Positions 52,695 to 61,061 of a stretch of DNA of 64,000 nt are shown here, in pieces. The notes beneath the pieces are model-generated. The model saw only the letters and a program-made list of their open reading frames with translations. It did not search any database and was not told the origin of the DNA. Source of the stretch: Actinomadura chibensis NBRC 106107 (GTDB lineage Bacteria; Actinomycetota; Actinomycetes; Streptosporangiales; Streptosporangiaceae). Within the stretch, counting starts at the first letter, position 1; each line of letters opens with the position of its first letter. The stretch is from contig NZ_BCQP01000041.1 in assembly GCF_001552135.1 (NCBI RefSeq), positions 62,001 through 126,000 on the forward strand, given 5' to 3'. The position numbers were made by a program, and so were the translations under genes.

Positions 52695-53834
52695 ATGAGC
52701 GTGTGGGACGACCTCGTCGGCCAGGAGCCGGTCATCGCGCAGCTGTCGGCGGCCGCGGCGGGGGAGGGCGGCCTCGCGCACGCCTGGCTGTTCACCGGCC
52801 CGCCCGGCGTGGGGCGCTCCACCGCCGCGCGCGCGTTCGCGGCGGCGCTCCAGTGCGAGGAGACGCCGCGCGGCTGCGGGCACTGCCCGTCCTGCCACCA
52901 GGTCCTCCAGGGGACGCACGCGGACGTCGAGGTGATCCGTCCGGCCGGGCTGTCCTACGGCGCGGCGGAGGCGCGGAAGCTGGTGCTGCGCGCGTCGACG
53001 GCGCCGAGCGGCGGACGCTGGCAGATCGCCCTGTTCGAGGACGCCCACCGCGCGACGGAACCGGCCGCGAACGTCCTGCTGAAGGCGATCGAGGAGCCCC
53101 CGCCGCGGACGCTGTGGCTGCTGTGCACCCCGTCCCCGGACGACCTGCTCGTGACGATCAAGTCGCGCTGCCGGGTGGTGACGCTGCGGACGCCGCCGGT
53201 CCGGGCCGTCGCGGACATGCTCGTCCAGCGGGTGGGCGTCGACCCGGGGGCGGCGGAGTCGGCGGCGCGGATGGCGCAGGGCGACGTCGGGCAGGCGCGC
53301 CGCCTCGCGACCGACCCGGCGGCGCGCGGCAGGTACGAGGCCGTCATGGCGGTGCCGCGCCGGTTGACGTCGGTGGGCCCGGCGGTCGCGGCGGCGGAGG
53401 CGATCGTGAAGGCGGCCGAGGCGGAGGCGGCGGCGCAGACCACGGAGCTGGACGACGCCGAGACGACGGCGCTGCGCAAGGCCCTCGGCGAGAGCGAGAA
53501 GGGCCGCATGCCGCGCGGGACGGCGGGCGCCCTGAAGGAGCTCGCCGACCGGCAGAAGTCGCGGGCGACGCGGGTGAAGCGCGACGCGCTCGACCGGACG
53601 CTGCTCGACCTCGCGTCCTATTACCGGGACGTCCTGACGCTGCAGCTCGGCGCGGGCAGCGAGCTCGTGAACGCCGACCTGGGGCCCGAGCTGCGGACGG
53701 CGGCGCGGAACGGGCGTCCCGAGGACACGCTGCGCCGCCTCGACGCGATCATGGCGTGCCGGGAGCGGCTGGAGGCGAACGTCAACCCGCTGCTGGCGGT
53801 CGAAGCCCTCACCCTCGCCCTCCGCACCGGCTGA
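52695..53834 (+). CDS. holB: DNA polymerase III subunit delta prime
   Basis: A 379-residue AAA+ clamp-loader subunit. It has VGQEPVIAQL at the start, the P-loop GPPGVGRST from residue 35 with Arg41 instead of Lys, a zinc-binding CGHCPSC, the box FEDAHRATEPAANVLLKAIEEPP and sensor-like SRCRVV. Delta prime does not need to hydrolyse ATP, and loss of the Walker Lys is common in its actinobacterial forms. It stacks with the other clamp-loader subunits to place the beta clamp on DNA. The last codons run into an 11-bp tandem repeat. Confidence 0.93.
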   Translation: MSVWDDLVGQEPVIAQLSAAAAGEGGLAHAWLFTGPPGVGRSTAARAFAAALQCEETPRGCGHCPSCHQVLQGTHADVEVIRPAGLSYGAAEARKLVLRASTAPSGGRWQIALFEDAHRATEPAANVLLKAIEEPPPRTLWLLCTPSPDDLLVTIKSRCRVVTLRTPPVRAVADMLVQRVGVDPGAAESAARMAQGDVGQARRLATDPAARGRYEAVMAVPRRLTSVGPAVAAAEAIVKAAEAEAAAQTTELDDAETTALRKALGESEKGRMPRGTAGALKELADRQKSRATRVKRDALDRTLLDLASYYRDVLTLQLGAGSELVNADLGPELRTAARNGRPEDTLRRLDAIMACRERLEANVNPLLAVEALTLALRTG

Positions 53835-53897
53835 AGCCCGGCTGATTCCGGCCGATTCCCGGCCGATTCCCGGCCGAGGCCCGGCTGAGGCCCGGCC
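53827..53897. repeat. Tandem 11-bp repeat at the holB 3' end
   Basis: Six and a half units of CCGGC(C/T)GA(T/G)(T/G)C, period 11 with one unit a base short, begin in the last codons of holB and cross its stop. Adjacent units can pair as CCGGCC stems, so the block may act as a terminator. The gap to the next gene contains a palindrome GAGATCTC (53963-53970). Confidence 0.65.
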
Positions 53898-54078
53898 GGG
53901 CGGCTTTCGGGGTTGGGCGGGTTTTCGGGGGTCGGGCGGACGTCCGAAATCATCTCTTACACGAGATCTCCCTTTTCGTTACATAACCGTTCGCATCTCT
54001 CAATGGGAACTCGCGTACCTTCGCCTCGCTTGGACCCCGATTTTCCGGGTCTGCTCCCCCACGGCCAGGAGGTCTGCT

Positions 54079-55788
54079 TTGCGGCGAGCCTTGATTTCCG
54101 CGGCGTGCGCGGTCACGACGGTGACGGCGCTCGCCTTCCCAGCGTCAGCGGCTCCGAACCCAACGCAGGCGAAGGGTGAGGTGTCGGAGTACGTCGTCCT
54201 GTACAAGGAGGGCGTCTCCCCGGACTCGGCGCACCGCGCGGTGCGGTCGGCCGGGGGCTCGATCGTCCGCGAGAACACCGACGTGGGCGTCGCGACCGTC
54301 CGCTCCGGCAACCCCGAGTTCATCCACGCGGTGATGCGTGAGCGGGCGTTGGACGGTGCCGCGCGCAACCGCGTCATCGGCGAGGCCCCGAAGACGCCGA
54401 AGAAGAAGGCCGCGAACGTCGAGCGGACGGTCGGCGCCAAGACCGGGACGGCCCTGGCCGGGAAGCCGTCCAAGAACAAGGAACCACTCGCCGACCTGCA
54501 GTGGGACATGAAGCAGATCCACGCGACGGCGGACGGTTCGTACAAGAAGGAGCCCGGCGACAAGCGTGTGCTCGTCGGCGTCCTCGACACCGGCGTGGAC
54601 GGCGACCACCCCGATATCGCGCCGAACTTCAATCGCAAACTCAGCCGCAATTTCACGACCGATATCCCGACCGACGCGAACGGCGCCGAGGTCGACGGGC
54701 CGTGCGAGTTCAAGTCCTGCGTCGACCCCAACGACTGGGACGACAACGACCACGGCACGCACGTCGCGTCCACGATCGCCTCGCCGCGCAACGGGCTCGG
54801 CATGGCGGGCGTCGCGCCGAACGTCTCGATCGTCAACATCCGCGTCGGCCAGGACTCCGGCTACTTCTTCCTGCAGCCGACCGTCGACGGCCTGACGTAC
54901 GCGGCGAAGAACGGCATCGACGTGGTCAACATGTCGTACTACGTGGACCCCTGGCTCTACAACTGCGCAGACAACCCGGCGGACAAGCCCGAGGACCAGC
55001 TCGAACAGCGCACCATCATCACGGCCGTCCAGCGCGCGCTGGACTTCGCGCACGAGCGGAACGTCACGCTGATCTCCGCCGCGGGCAACGAGCAGGTCGA
55101 CTACACGAAGACCAACGTGGACACCACGAGCCCCGACTTCGCGTCCGAGCCGGGTGAGAAGCCGTACGAGCGGACCGTCCCGGCGAGTTGCGTGTCGATG
55201 CCGACCGAGGGCGAGCACGTCATCCCGATCTCGGCGACGGGCCCGAGCACCCGCAAGTCGTACTACAGCAGCTTCGGCAACGGGTACGTGGCGGTGGCCG
55301 CGCCCGGCGGCGACAAGGTCGACACGACCGACCAGCGTCCGGACGACCGCGCCGGGATCTGGGCGGCCTACCCCGAGCGGCTGGCGAAGGCCCGCGGCGA
55401 GCTGAACGCCGACGGGACGCCGAAGACGCCGAACATCATCCGCAGCTGCAAGGGCGACAAGTGCGCCTACTACCAGTCGCTGCAGGGGACGTCGATGGCG
55501 TCGCCGCACGCGGTCGGCGTCGCGGCCCTCATCGTCAGCCGGTACGGGCACCGGGACCGCCGCGACGGCGGCCTCACGCTCGACCCGCGCGTCGTCGAGG
55601 GCGTCCTGCGCGGCACCGCGACCGCCAAGCCCTGCCCGGACCCGCGAGCGTTCGAGTACGTCTGGTACACCCAGCAGGACGGCAAGTGGGTCAAGCACAC
55701 GTCGACCCAGACCTGTGAAGGCTCGAAGGGGCAGAACGGGTTCTTCGGCAACGGCATCGTGGACGCGCTGAACGCCGTCCGACGCTGA
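54079..55788 (+). CDS. Secreted S8 subtilase
   Basis: A 569-residue serine protease. A signal peptide ends FPASA (near residue 25), followed by an I9-type propeptide region (EYVVLYKEGVSPDSAHRAVRSAGG) and a Lys-rich linker. The catalytic domain has Asp170 in VLDTGVDGDHPD, His225 in DNDHGTHVAS, the oxyanion Asn in SAAGNEQ and Ser472 in GTSMASPHA. Two Cys pairs may form disulfides. TTG 54079 is strongly supported by AGGAGG (54067-54072) six bases upstream. The gene ends in front of a strong terminator. It is an exported degradative or processing protease typical of mycelial actinomycetes. Confidence 0.93.
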   Translation: MRRALISAACAVTTVTALAFPASAAPNPTQAKGEVSEYVVLYKEGVSPDSAHRAVRSAGGSIVRENTDVGVATVRSGNPEFIHAVMRERALDGAARNRVIGEAPKTPKKKAANVERTVGAKTGTALAGKPSKNKEPLADLQWDMKQIHATADGSYKKEPGDKRVLVGVLDTGVDGDHPDIAPNFNRKLSRNFTTDIPTDANGAEVDGPCEFKSCVDPNDWDDNDHGTHVASTIASPRNGLGMAGVAPNVSIVNIRVGQDSGYFFLQPTVDGLTYAAKNGIDVVNMSYYVDPWLYNCADNPADKPEDQLEQRTIITAVQRALDFAHERNVTLISAAGNEQVDYTKTNVDTTSPDFASEPGEKPYERTVPASCVSMPTEGEHVIPISATGPSTRKSYYSSFGNGYVAVAAPGGDKVDTTDQRPDDRAGIWAAYPERLAKARGELNADGTPKTPNIIRSCKGDKCAYYQSLQGTSMASPHAVGVAALIVSRYGHRDRRDGGLTLDPRVVEGVLRGTATAKPCPDPRAFEYVWYTQQDGKWVKHTSTQTCEGSKGQNGFFGNGIVDALNAVRR

Positions 55789-55801
55789 CCGTCCCTTCGT
55801 C

Positions 55802-55836
55802 GACGGCCCCCGGCTCAGGCCGGGGGCCGTCTTTTT
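55802..55836 (+). terminator. Rho-independent terminator
   Basis: A perfect 13-bp stem (55802-55814 with 55819-55831), loop TCAG, followed by TTTTT, 14 bases after the subtilase stop. Confidence 0.92.
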
Positions 55837-55906
55837 CGGGAGGGGTCACCACGTTCCGTGCGACCATGGCGACGCCCCGGAATTTCGCGGATCGGAGGGA
55901 GCCCCG

Positions 55907-56470
55907 GTGACCGAGCCCCGCGAGGACGCTGGACGCGACACGGCGGAACCACCCGCGGGACCGCCCGCGGGACCGCCCGCGGGACCGCCCGCAGGACGGC
56001 CGGGTGGATCGCCGCGGCCGCTGGTGCTGGCCGCGTTGATCGCGGTGTTCGTCGTGGTCGTCGCGGGAATGGCGGCGGGCACCTATCTGGTGTTCGACCG
56101 GACGATGCATAAGGACGAGGCGAAGGACGACGCCGGACGCAAGGTGAACGTGTTCCTGTGCGTGAAAGCGTCCGATCCCGCGAAATGCGGGCAGGGGGCG
56201 GCGACCGACCTTCAGAAGGACGAGATCAGGAAGCGGCTGACGGGCCTGCCGAAGGTCAGGTCGGTCGCGTACGTGTCGCAGGAGCAGGCGTGGGCGATCT
56301 TCAAGCGGAAGTTCGCCGACGACAAGGACCTGATCGCCAGCGTCCGCCCCGCGGACATCCCGGACTCCTTCCAGGTTCAGGTGAAGGACGAGGAGGGTGC
56401 CAAGGCCGTGAAGGCGGCGATGACGGGCGTCCCCGGCGTAGAGGCCGTCGTCCTGGACCGCCCGGCCTGA
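55907..56470 (+). CDS. Membrane-anchored FtsX-ectodomain protein
   Basis: A 187-residue protein. The cytoplasmic N-terminus contains the repeat PPAG (four copies, from a 12-bp DNA repeat at 55950-55996), then one membrane helix LVLAALIAVFVVVVAGMAAG. The outer part has VNVFLCVKASDPAKCGQ, QKDEIRKRLTGLPKVRSVAYVSQEQAW and DSFQVQVKDEEGAKAV, the pattern of the extracellular domain of the cell-division permease FtsX, including the Cys pair. The other three helices of FtsX are missing, and no ftsE is near. Such orphan ectodomain proteins may bind peptidoglycan hydrolases. GTG 55907 has GGAGGGAG five bases upstream. Confidence 0.8.
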   Translation: MTEPREDAGRDTAEPPAGPPAGPPAGPPAGRPGGSPRPLVLAALIAVFVVVVAGMAAGTYLVFDRTMHKDEAKDDAGRKVNVFLCVKASDPAKCGQGAATDLQKDEIRKRLTGLPKVRSVAYVSQEQAWAIFKRKFADDKDLIASVRPADIPDSFQVQVKDEEGAKAVKAAMTGVPGVEAVVLDRPA

Positions 56471-56527
56471 GCACCCGGGCCTGAGCGGTGGGCTCGGTTG
56501 TGGGGGCTCTCGGGCATGATGGGGGGC

Positions 56528-57007
56528 ATGCCGTACCGAGTCACGTTCGTCTGCACGGGCAACATCTGCCGTTCCCCGATGGCCGAGTGGGTCCTGCGCC
56601 ACCACGTGGCGGAGGAGGGCCTGGACGCCGAGGTCGACAGCTCGGGCACCGGCTCCTGGCACGTCGGCGACGGCGCCGACGAGCGGACGGTCGAGACCCT
56701 GCGCCGGGCGGGCTACCGGTCGGCGCACATCGCCCGGCAGTTCGAGCCCGGCTGGTTCGACCGGTACGACCTGATCGTCGCCCTGGACGAGGGGCACCTC
56801 ACCGCCCTCCGCGCCATGGCGCCCGACGAGGAGGCGCGCGGCAAGATCCGGCTGCTGCGCGAGTTCGACCCGGACGCGGGCCCCGACCTCGACGTCCCCG
56901 ACCCGTACTACGGCGACGACGCGGGCTTCGACCTCGTCCTGGAGCAGGTGGAGGCGGCGATGCCGGGTCTCCTGGAGGAGATCCGCGCGGCGCTCAAGGA
57001 GGGCTGA
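56528..57007 (+). CDS. Low-molecular-weight protein-tyrosine phosphatase
   Basis: A 159-residue phosphatase. The P-loop VCTGNICRSPMAEW fits C-x5-R-S at the N-terminus, and the general acid is in VPDPYYGD. It dephosphorylates tyrosine or arginine in proteins. ATG 56528 is chosen because the CX5R loop then lies at the usual distance from the start; CATGAT (56515-56520) ends 7 bases upstream and there is no ribosome site, again suggesting a leaderless message. The next gene follows without a gap. Confidence 0.92.
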   Translation: MPYRVTFVCTGNICRSPMAEWVLRHHVAEEGLDAEVDSSGTGSWHVGDGADERTVETLRRAGYRSAHIARQFEPGWFDRYDLIVALDEGHLTALRAMAPDEEARGKIRLLREFDPDAGPDLDVPDPYYGDDAGFDLVLEQVEAAMPGLLEEIRAALKEG

Positions 57008-57853
57008 GTGCGCGCCCGGCTCGCGCGGCTCCTCGGCGTCGACGTCGAGGACGTGCGCGGCCTCGGCTCCAACCACGCGTGGACGCTGCACCGGGCGTCC
57101 CTCGCCGACGGTCGCGAGGTGTTCGTGAAGGCCGCGTCCGACCAGGCGGGAGTGTTCGCTGCGGAGGCGGCCGGGCTGCGCTGGCTGGGGGAGGCGGGGC
57201 CGGACACGCCCGTCCCGGACGTGGTCGCCGCCGACGAGCACATGCTCGTGCTGCCGTGGCTGGAGCCCGCGGCGCCGACGCCGTCCGCCGCGGAACGGCT
57301 CGGACGCGAGCTGGCCGCCCTGCACACCGGCCGCCGTCCCGCCGAGTACGGCGCGCCGTGGGACGGCTTCATCGCCGACCTGCCCCTCGACAACACCCTC
57401 TCCGACGGTCGCGACTGGCCCTCCTGGTATGCCGAGCGGCGGCTCGAACCGTACCTGCGGGACGGCGCCCGGCACCTGTCGTCCGGCGAGATCCGGCTGG
57501 TCGAGCGGGTCATCGAGGACATCGGGACGCTCGCCGGTCCGCCCGAGCCGCCGAGCCGCATCCACGGCGACCTGTGGTCGGGGAACGTCCAGTGGACGGG
57601 TGAGCGCGCCCTCCTGATCGACCCGGCGGCGCACGGCGGCCACCGTGAGACCGACCTCGCGATGATGGCGCTGTTCGGCACGCCGCGGCTCGACCGGATC
57701 CTCGCCGCCTACGACGAGGCGGCCCCGCTCGCCGACGGATGGCGCGCGCGCGTCCCGTTGCACCAACTGCATCCGCTGCTTGTGCATGTGGTGCTGTTCG
57801 GCACGTCGTATGGTGCCACTCTGGCCGAGGCCGCCCGCGCGGCGCTCGGCTGA
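57008..57853 (+). CDS. Fructosamine kinase-like protein
   Basis: A 281-residue kinase of the fructosamine/ketosamine-3-kinase family, which removes sugars from glycated proteins by phosphorylation. The nucleotide-binding part has GLGSNHAWTLHRASLADG and VFVKAA (Lys), the catalytic loop is HGDLWSGNVQW, and the metal site is LLIDPAAHGGHRETDLAMM. GTG 57008 is immediately after the phosphatase stop, so both are likely co-translated. Confidence 0.88.
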   Translation: MRARLARLLGVDVEDVRGLGSNHAWTLHRASLADGREVFVKAASDQAGVFAAEAAGLRWLGEAGPDTPVPDVVAADEHMLVLPWLEPAAPTPSAAERLGRELAALHTGRRPAEYGAPWDGFIADLPLDNTLSDGRDWPSWYAERRLEPYLRDGARHLSSGEIRLVERVIEDIGTLAGPPEPPSRIHGDLWSGNVQWTGERALLIDPAAHGGHRETDLAMMALFGTPRLDRILAAYDEAAPLADGWRARVPLHQLHPLLVHVVLFGTSYGATLAEAARAALG

Positions 57854-57969
57854 CGCGAGCGGCGCGCCTTCATTGCGACGCGGTAACTCCGCATTGATGG
57901 CTGTTTGTCGCGAGGTAGATGAGATAGAAACGACGGGCGAACTCAGAGAGGCAGGTGCGGGGCGACCCC

Positions 57970-58974
57970 ATGGACGGCAAGCACGATGACCCATCCCCCG
58001 GGACACGTCTCGCTCTCGGCTCGCTGCGGGGCGCCCTCCCGCTCGGGGCCGCTGCGGCGCTGGCGCTCTTCGTCGCCGGCGGACTCGACGTGGTGCACCG
58101 CCATCAGCGCGCCGCCAAGGAGGAGCACGAGGCGAAGCCCGCCGCCGAGGCGCGCAAGACCGAGCCGCGGTTCGTCGTCGGGGTCGCCGCGACCGGGACG
58201 GCGCTGCTCGTCCGGGACGTCCGCACCGGCGCCGACGTGGGGCTCCCCGTCGCCGCGCCGCAGGGGCGCCGCTTCCACCGCGTCGCCGCCGTGAAGGACG
58301 GCTCGTACGTCGTCGCGTCGTACGCGGCGGGCAAGGTCGCCTTCCACCGCCTCCACCTCGACGCGGACGGACGTCCGAAAGACCTCCAGGAGCTTCCGAA
58401 GGCCGCCGTCGCGGGCGCGTCCACCGCTTGGTCCGACCTCGCCGTCAGCCCGGACGGCGAACACGTCGCCTACGTCACCTACCAGGGGAAGCGCGGCAGC
58501 GTGACGGTCGTGTCCGCCGCGTCCGGCGCACGCAAGGCGTGGACGACCCGCGCGCCGGGACGGCTCAGCGCCCTGTCCTGGGCCGGGACGACGCTCTCGT
58601 TCGTCTGGAGCCCCGTCGGTGCTTCGAGTGAGGCCGGACATCAGGTGCGGGCGCTCGACCTGCGCGGCGCCGGAGGCGACCTCAAGGTCAGCAAGGTCGC
58701 CCTGACCCTCCCGAAGGGCGCCTCCACGGCCGTCCTCAGCCGGGACGGACGGGGCTTCATCGCGGGCATCGCCCGGGACTCACAACTCACCCTTCAGACG
58801 TTCACCCTGACCGGCAGGCCCGGCAGGGTGCTGTGGCGCCAGCGCGTGAACGGCGCCCTGACCGCCCTGCACCCCGCCCACACCGGAAAGGGCGTACTGG
58901 CATCGGCAGGCGACCTCTACACCCAGGACACCCGCCCCATCCCCGGCAAAGACCTAGCCGACGCCGCCTGGTAA
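57970..58974 (+). CDS. Single-pass membrane protein with beta-propeller-like ectodomain
   Basis: A 334-residue protein with a cytoplasmic N-terminus, one membrane helix GALPLGAAAALALFVAGGL, a charged segment HQRAAKEEHEAKPAAEARK and a beta-rich ectodomain. Segments such as WSDLAVSPDGEHVAYVTYQGKRGS and LSALSWAGTTLSFVWSPVG resemble WD40/TolB-type blades. I do not recognise a specific family. GTG 57955 with GAGAGG three bases upstream is an alternative start. Confidence 0.65.
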   Translation: MDGKHDDPSPGTRLALGSLRGALPLGAAAALALFVAGGLDVVHRHQRAAKEEHEAKPAAEARKTEPRFVVGVAATGTALLVRDVRTGADVGLPVAAPQGRRFHRVAAVKDGSYVVASYAAGKVAFHRLHLDADGRPKDLQELPKAAVAGASTAWSDLAVSPDGEHVAYVTYQGKRGSVTVVSAASGARKAWTTRAPGRLSALSWAGTTLSFVWSPVGASSEAGHQVRALDLRGAGGDLKVSKVALTLPKGASTAVLSRDGRGFIAGIARDSQLTLQTFTLTGRPGRVLWRQRVNGALTALHPAHTGKGVLASAGDLYTQDTRPIPGKDLADAAW

Positions 58975-59162
58975 CCCACCCCAACCCCACCACCCCAGAC
59001 CCATGCCCTGGCCGATCACGGCCTGGAGGATGCCGCCTTTTGGATGTCGTCTGGCGGGTGCCCGCCTGATGATCGTCTTTGTTCGGTCCGGATGTCCTGG
59101 TTAGGGACGCGTGCGAACGTCCTAAAGTGGGACGCACGGAACCGGGCGAACGGAGCGAAACC

Positions 59163-59993
59163 GTGGGCATGGTGATGGCAGTGAGCTTCACCCGTTACGG
59201 CCGGCTCTACTACCTCGACCCAGGTCCGCACAGTCCGAAGGTCGGCGACAAGGTGCTCGTCCCCACCGACTCCGGGCCGGAGGTCGCCGAATGCGTGTGG
59301 GCGCCGCAGTGGGTCTCCGACGACATCGGTGACCTGCCGGAATGCGCCGGTCCCGCCACCGACGAGCATCTCGCCCGCGACGAGGTCAACCGCCGCCGCC
59401 GCGCCGAGGGGCGCTCCATCGCCAAGCGGCTGATCCGCAAGCACGACCTGCCGATGAAGGTCATCGGCGTCGACTTCCTGGACACCGAGAACGTCTTCAA
59501 GATCTACTTCACGGCGCCGCACCGGGTGGACTTCCGCGCCCTCGTCCGCGACCTCGCCCGGGGGATCAAGGCCCGGGTCGAGCTGCGCCAGGTCGGCCCG
59601 CGCGACGAGGCCCGCCTCCAGGGCGGCATCGGCCCGTGCGGACGCGACCTCTGCTGCGCCACCTTCCTCAAGGATTTCGAGCCGGTCTCCGTCCGAATGG
59701 CGAAAGACCAGGATCTGCCCGTCAATCCGCTGCGCATCGCGGGAGCGTGCGGGCGGCTGATGTGCTGCCTGAAATACGAGCACCCGCTTTACGTGAAGGC
59801 GCACGAAAGGATGCCGTCGCTCGGCTCCCGCGTGGAGACGCCGAACGGCCCCGGCCAGGTGATCGGACGGAACGTCCCGGCGGACACGGTGACCGTCCGG
59901 CTGAGCGGCGGCGGACGCTGCTCCTGCCCGTCCGCATCCGTCTGCTCGCCGCGCCGTCAGCACGACGCGATGTACAACTCCGACGAGGGCTGA
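59163..59993 (+). CDS. RicT/PSP1-type protein
   Basis: A 276-residue protein of the PSP1 C-terminal domain family (YaaT/RicT). The domain runs from about residue 80 with LIRKHDLPMKVIGVDFLDTENVFKIYFTA, and conserved cysteines are seen in GIGPCGRDLCCATFL and GACGRLMCCLKYEHPLY, as in members that carry iron-sulfur clusters with RicA and RicF. In actinomycetes the gene is often near holB, as here. GTG 59163 is favoured with GGAG seven bases upstream; TAAAGT near 59123 may be its -10. Confidence 0.87.
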   Translation: MGMVMAVSFTRYGRLYYLDPGPHSPKVGDKVLVPTDSGPEVAECVWAPQWVSDDIGDLPECAGPATDEHLARDEVNRRRRAEGRSIAKRLIRKHDLPMKVIGVDFLDTENVFKIYFTAPHRVDFRALVRDLARGIKARVELRQVGPRDEARLQGGIGPCGRDLCCATFLKDFEPVSVRMAKDQDLPVNPLRIAGACGRLMCCLKYEHPLYVKAHERMPSLGSRVETPNGPGQVIGRNVPADTVTVRLSGGGRCSCPSASVCSPRRQHDAMYNSDEG

Positions 59994-60138
59994 CCGCGCT
60001 TTCCGCGTCCCACGGCGTGATCTTGATATACGGCCGCGGCCGATCTTGGCACTTTCGTCCCCTTGCCGGGGCCGCCGGAATTCCGCACCCTTCCGGATAA
60101 ACCCGTGTCCTGGGCGTCTGATCCCCGCAGGAGGCCCT

Positions 60139-61017
60139 GTGAGATTCCGAATCGCCGCGCTCGCCGCCGGCGTCGCCACCGTTCTCGTCGCCCTCGCCCC
60201 GAGCGCGTCCGCCACGCCCAGCACCGCACCCGGCACCACGCCCGCACCCGGCACCGCACCCGTGTCCGGTACCGCACCCGTGTCCGGTACCGCGCCCGCA
60301 CCCGGCACCGCGCGCACGCCTGGTACCGCGCTCGCACCCGGCACCACGCCCATGCCCGGTGGCGCGCCTGTCCCCGATACCGCGCCCGCGTCCGGTGGCG
60401 CGCCCGTGTCCGGTACGGCGCCTGTGGCCGGTACCGCGTCCGCTCCGTCCGGTCCGGAGGGCGGTGACCCGGTCTTCGCGCCCGGCGGCGTCCGCTGCAC
60501 GCTGGCCTTCAACGTGCGAAAGAGCGGCGCCTATTACTTCCTGACCGCGGGCGGATGCGCGAAGCAAGGGCTGAAGCTTTACGCCGACCCGGGCCTCACC
60601 ACCGAACTCGGAACGGTCGCCGCCGTGAAGGGCCTTGTCGGGCTCGCCCGCTATGTCGACCCGCAAGTGGAAAGGCCGGGCAGCGTCCACCTTTTCCCCG
60701 GGTCCCAGGACATCACGCGGTCGGGCCGCGCCACCGTCGGGCAGACGGTCTGCACCAGCGGTTCCACTACCGGCAGGCGCTGCGGCACCGTGAAGGCGCT
60801 CAACATCACAGTGAACACCCCCGAAGGGACGATCACGGGATTGGCGATGACGTCCATCTGCGCCGAACCCGGCGACAATCCCGGCTCGCCCTACTTCAAC
60901 GGCGACATGGCCCTCGGTATCGGAATCGGCGGCCAGGGCGGCTGCGCTTCGGGCGGCTCGTCGTACTACCAGCCGATCACCGATGTGCTGAGCGCCTTCG
61001 GCGCCGAGGTGTACTGA
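60139..61017 (+). CDS. Secreted chymotrypsin-like pseudoprotease
   Basis: A 292-residue protein related to streptogrisins and alpha-lytic-like S1 proteases. It has a signal peptide (APSASA end), a long low-complexity part of GTAP-type repeats (about residues 30-110), and a domain with VRCTLAFNVRKSGAYYFLTAG, three or four Cys, and a final beta core. Where active relatives have TAGHC, this protein has TAGGC (Gly139 in place of His). Where they have GDSGGP it has GDNPGSP (Asn247 in place of Ser). The Asp region is also not recognisable. It should not be catalytic and may bind a substrate or inhibitor. GTG 60139 follows AGGAGG (60129-60134). The gene's codon use is normal for the window, so it is probably a maintained protein. 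Confidence 0.82.
   Translation: MRFRIAALAAGVATVLVALAPSASATPSTAPGTTPAPGTAPVSGTAPVSGTAPAPGTARTPGTALAPGTTPMPGGAPVPDTAPASGGAPVSGTAPVAGTASAPSGPEGGDPVFAPGGVRCTLAFNVRKSGAYYFLTAGGCAKQGLKLYADPGLTTELGTVAAVKGLVGLARYVDPQVERPGSVHLFPGSQDITRSGRATVGQTVCTSGSTTGRRCGTVKALNITVNTPEGTITGLAMTSICAEPGDNPGSPYFNGDMALGIGIGGQGGCASGGSSYYQPITDVLSAFGAEVY
60220..60440. repeat. Repetitive coding segment for GTAP-type linker
   Basis: Tandem units of about 15-18 bases (CCCGGCACCGCGCC, CCGGTACCGCACCC and variants) encode the Gly-Thr-Ala-Pro linker of the pseudoprotease. The units are imperfect copies, so slippage is likely to vary the linker length. Confidence 0.7.
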
Positions 61018-61048
61018 ATCCCAGTTGTGCGCCGGGACGCGGGTGACC

Positions 61049-61061
61049 TAGCGTCCCGGGC
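61049..61061 (+). promoter_or_regulatory. Leaderless promoter of the GNAT gene
   Basis: TAGCGT (61049-61054) ends exactly 7 bases before ATG 61062 with no ribosome site. Confidence 0.45.

Noticed and set aside
60139..61017. Active S1 protease
   Set aside because: The His and Ser of the triad are replaced, so an active enzyme is not supported.
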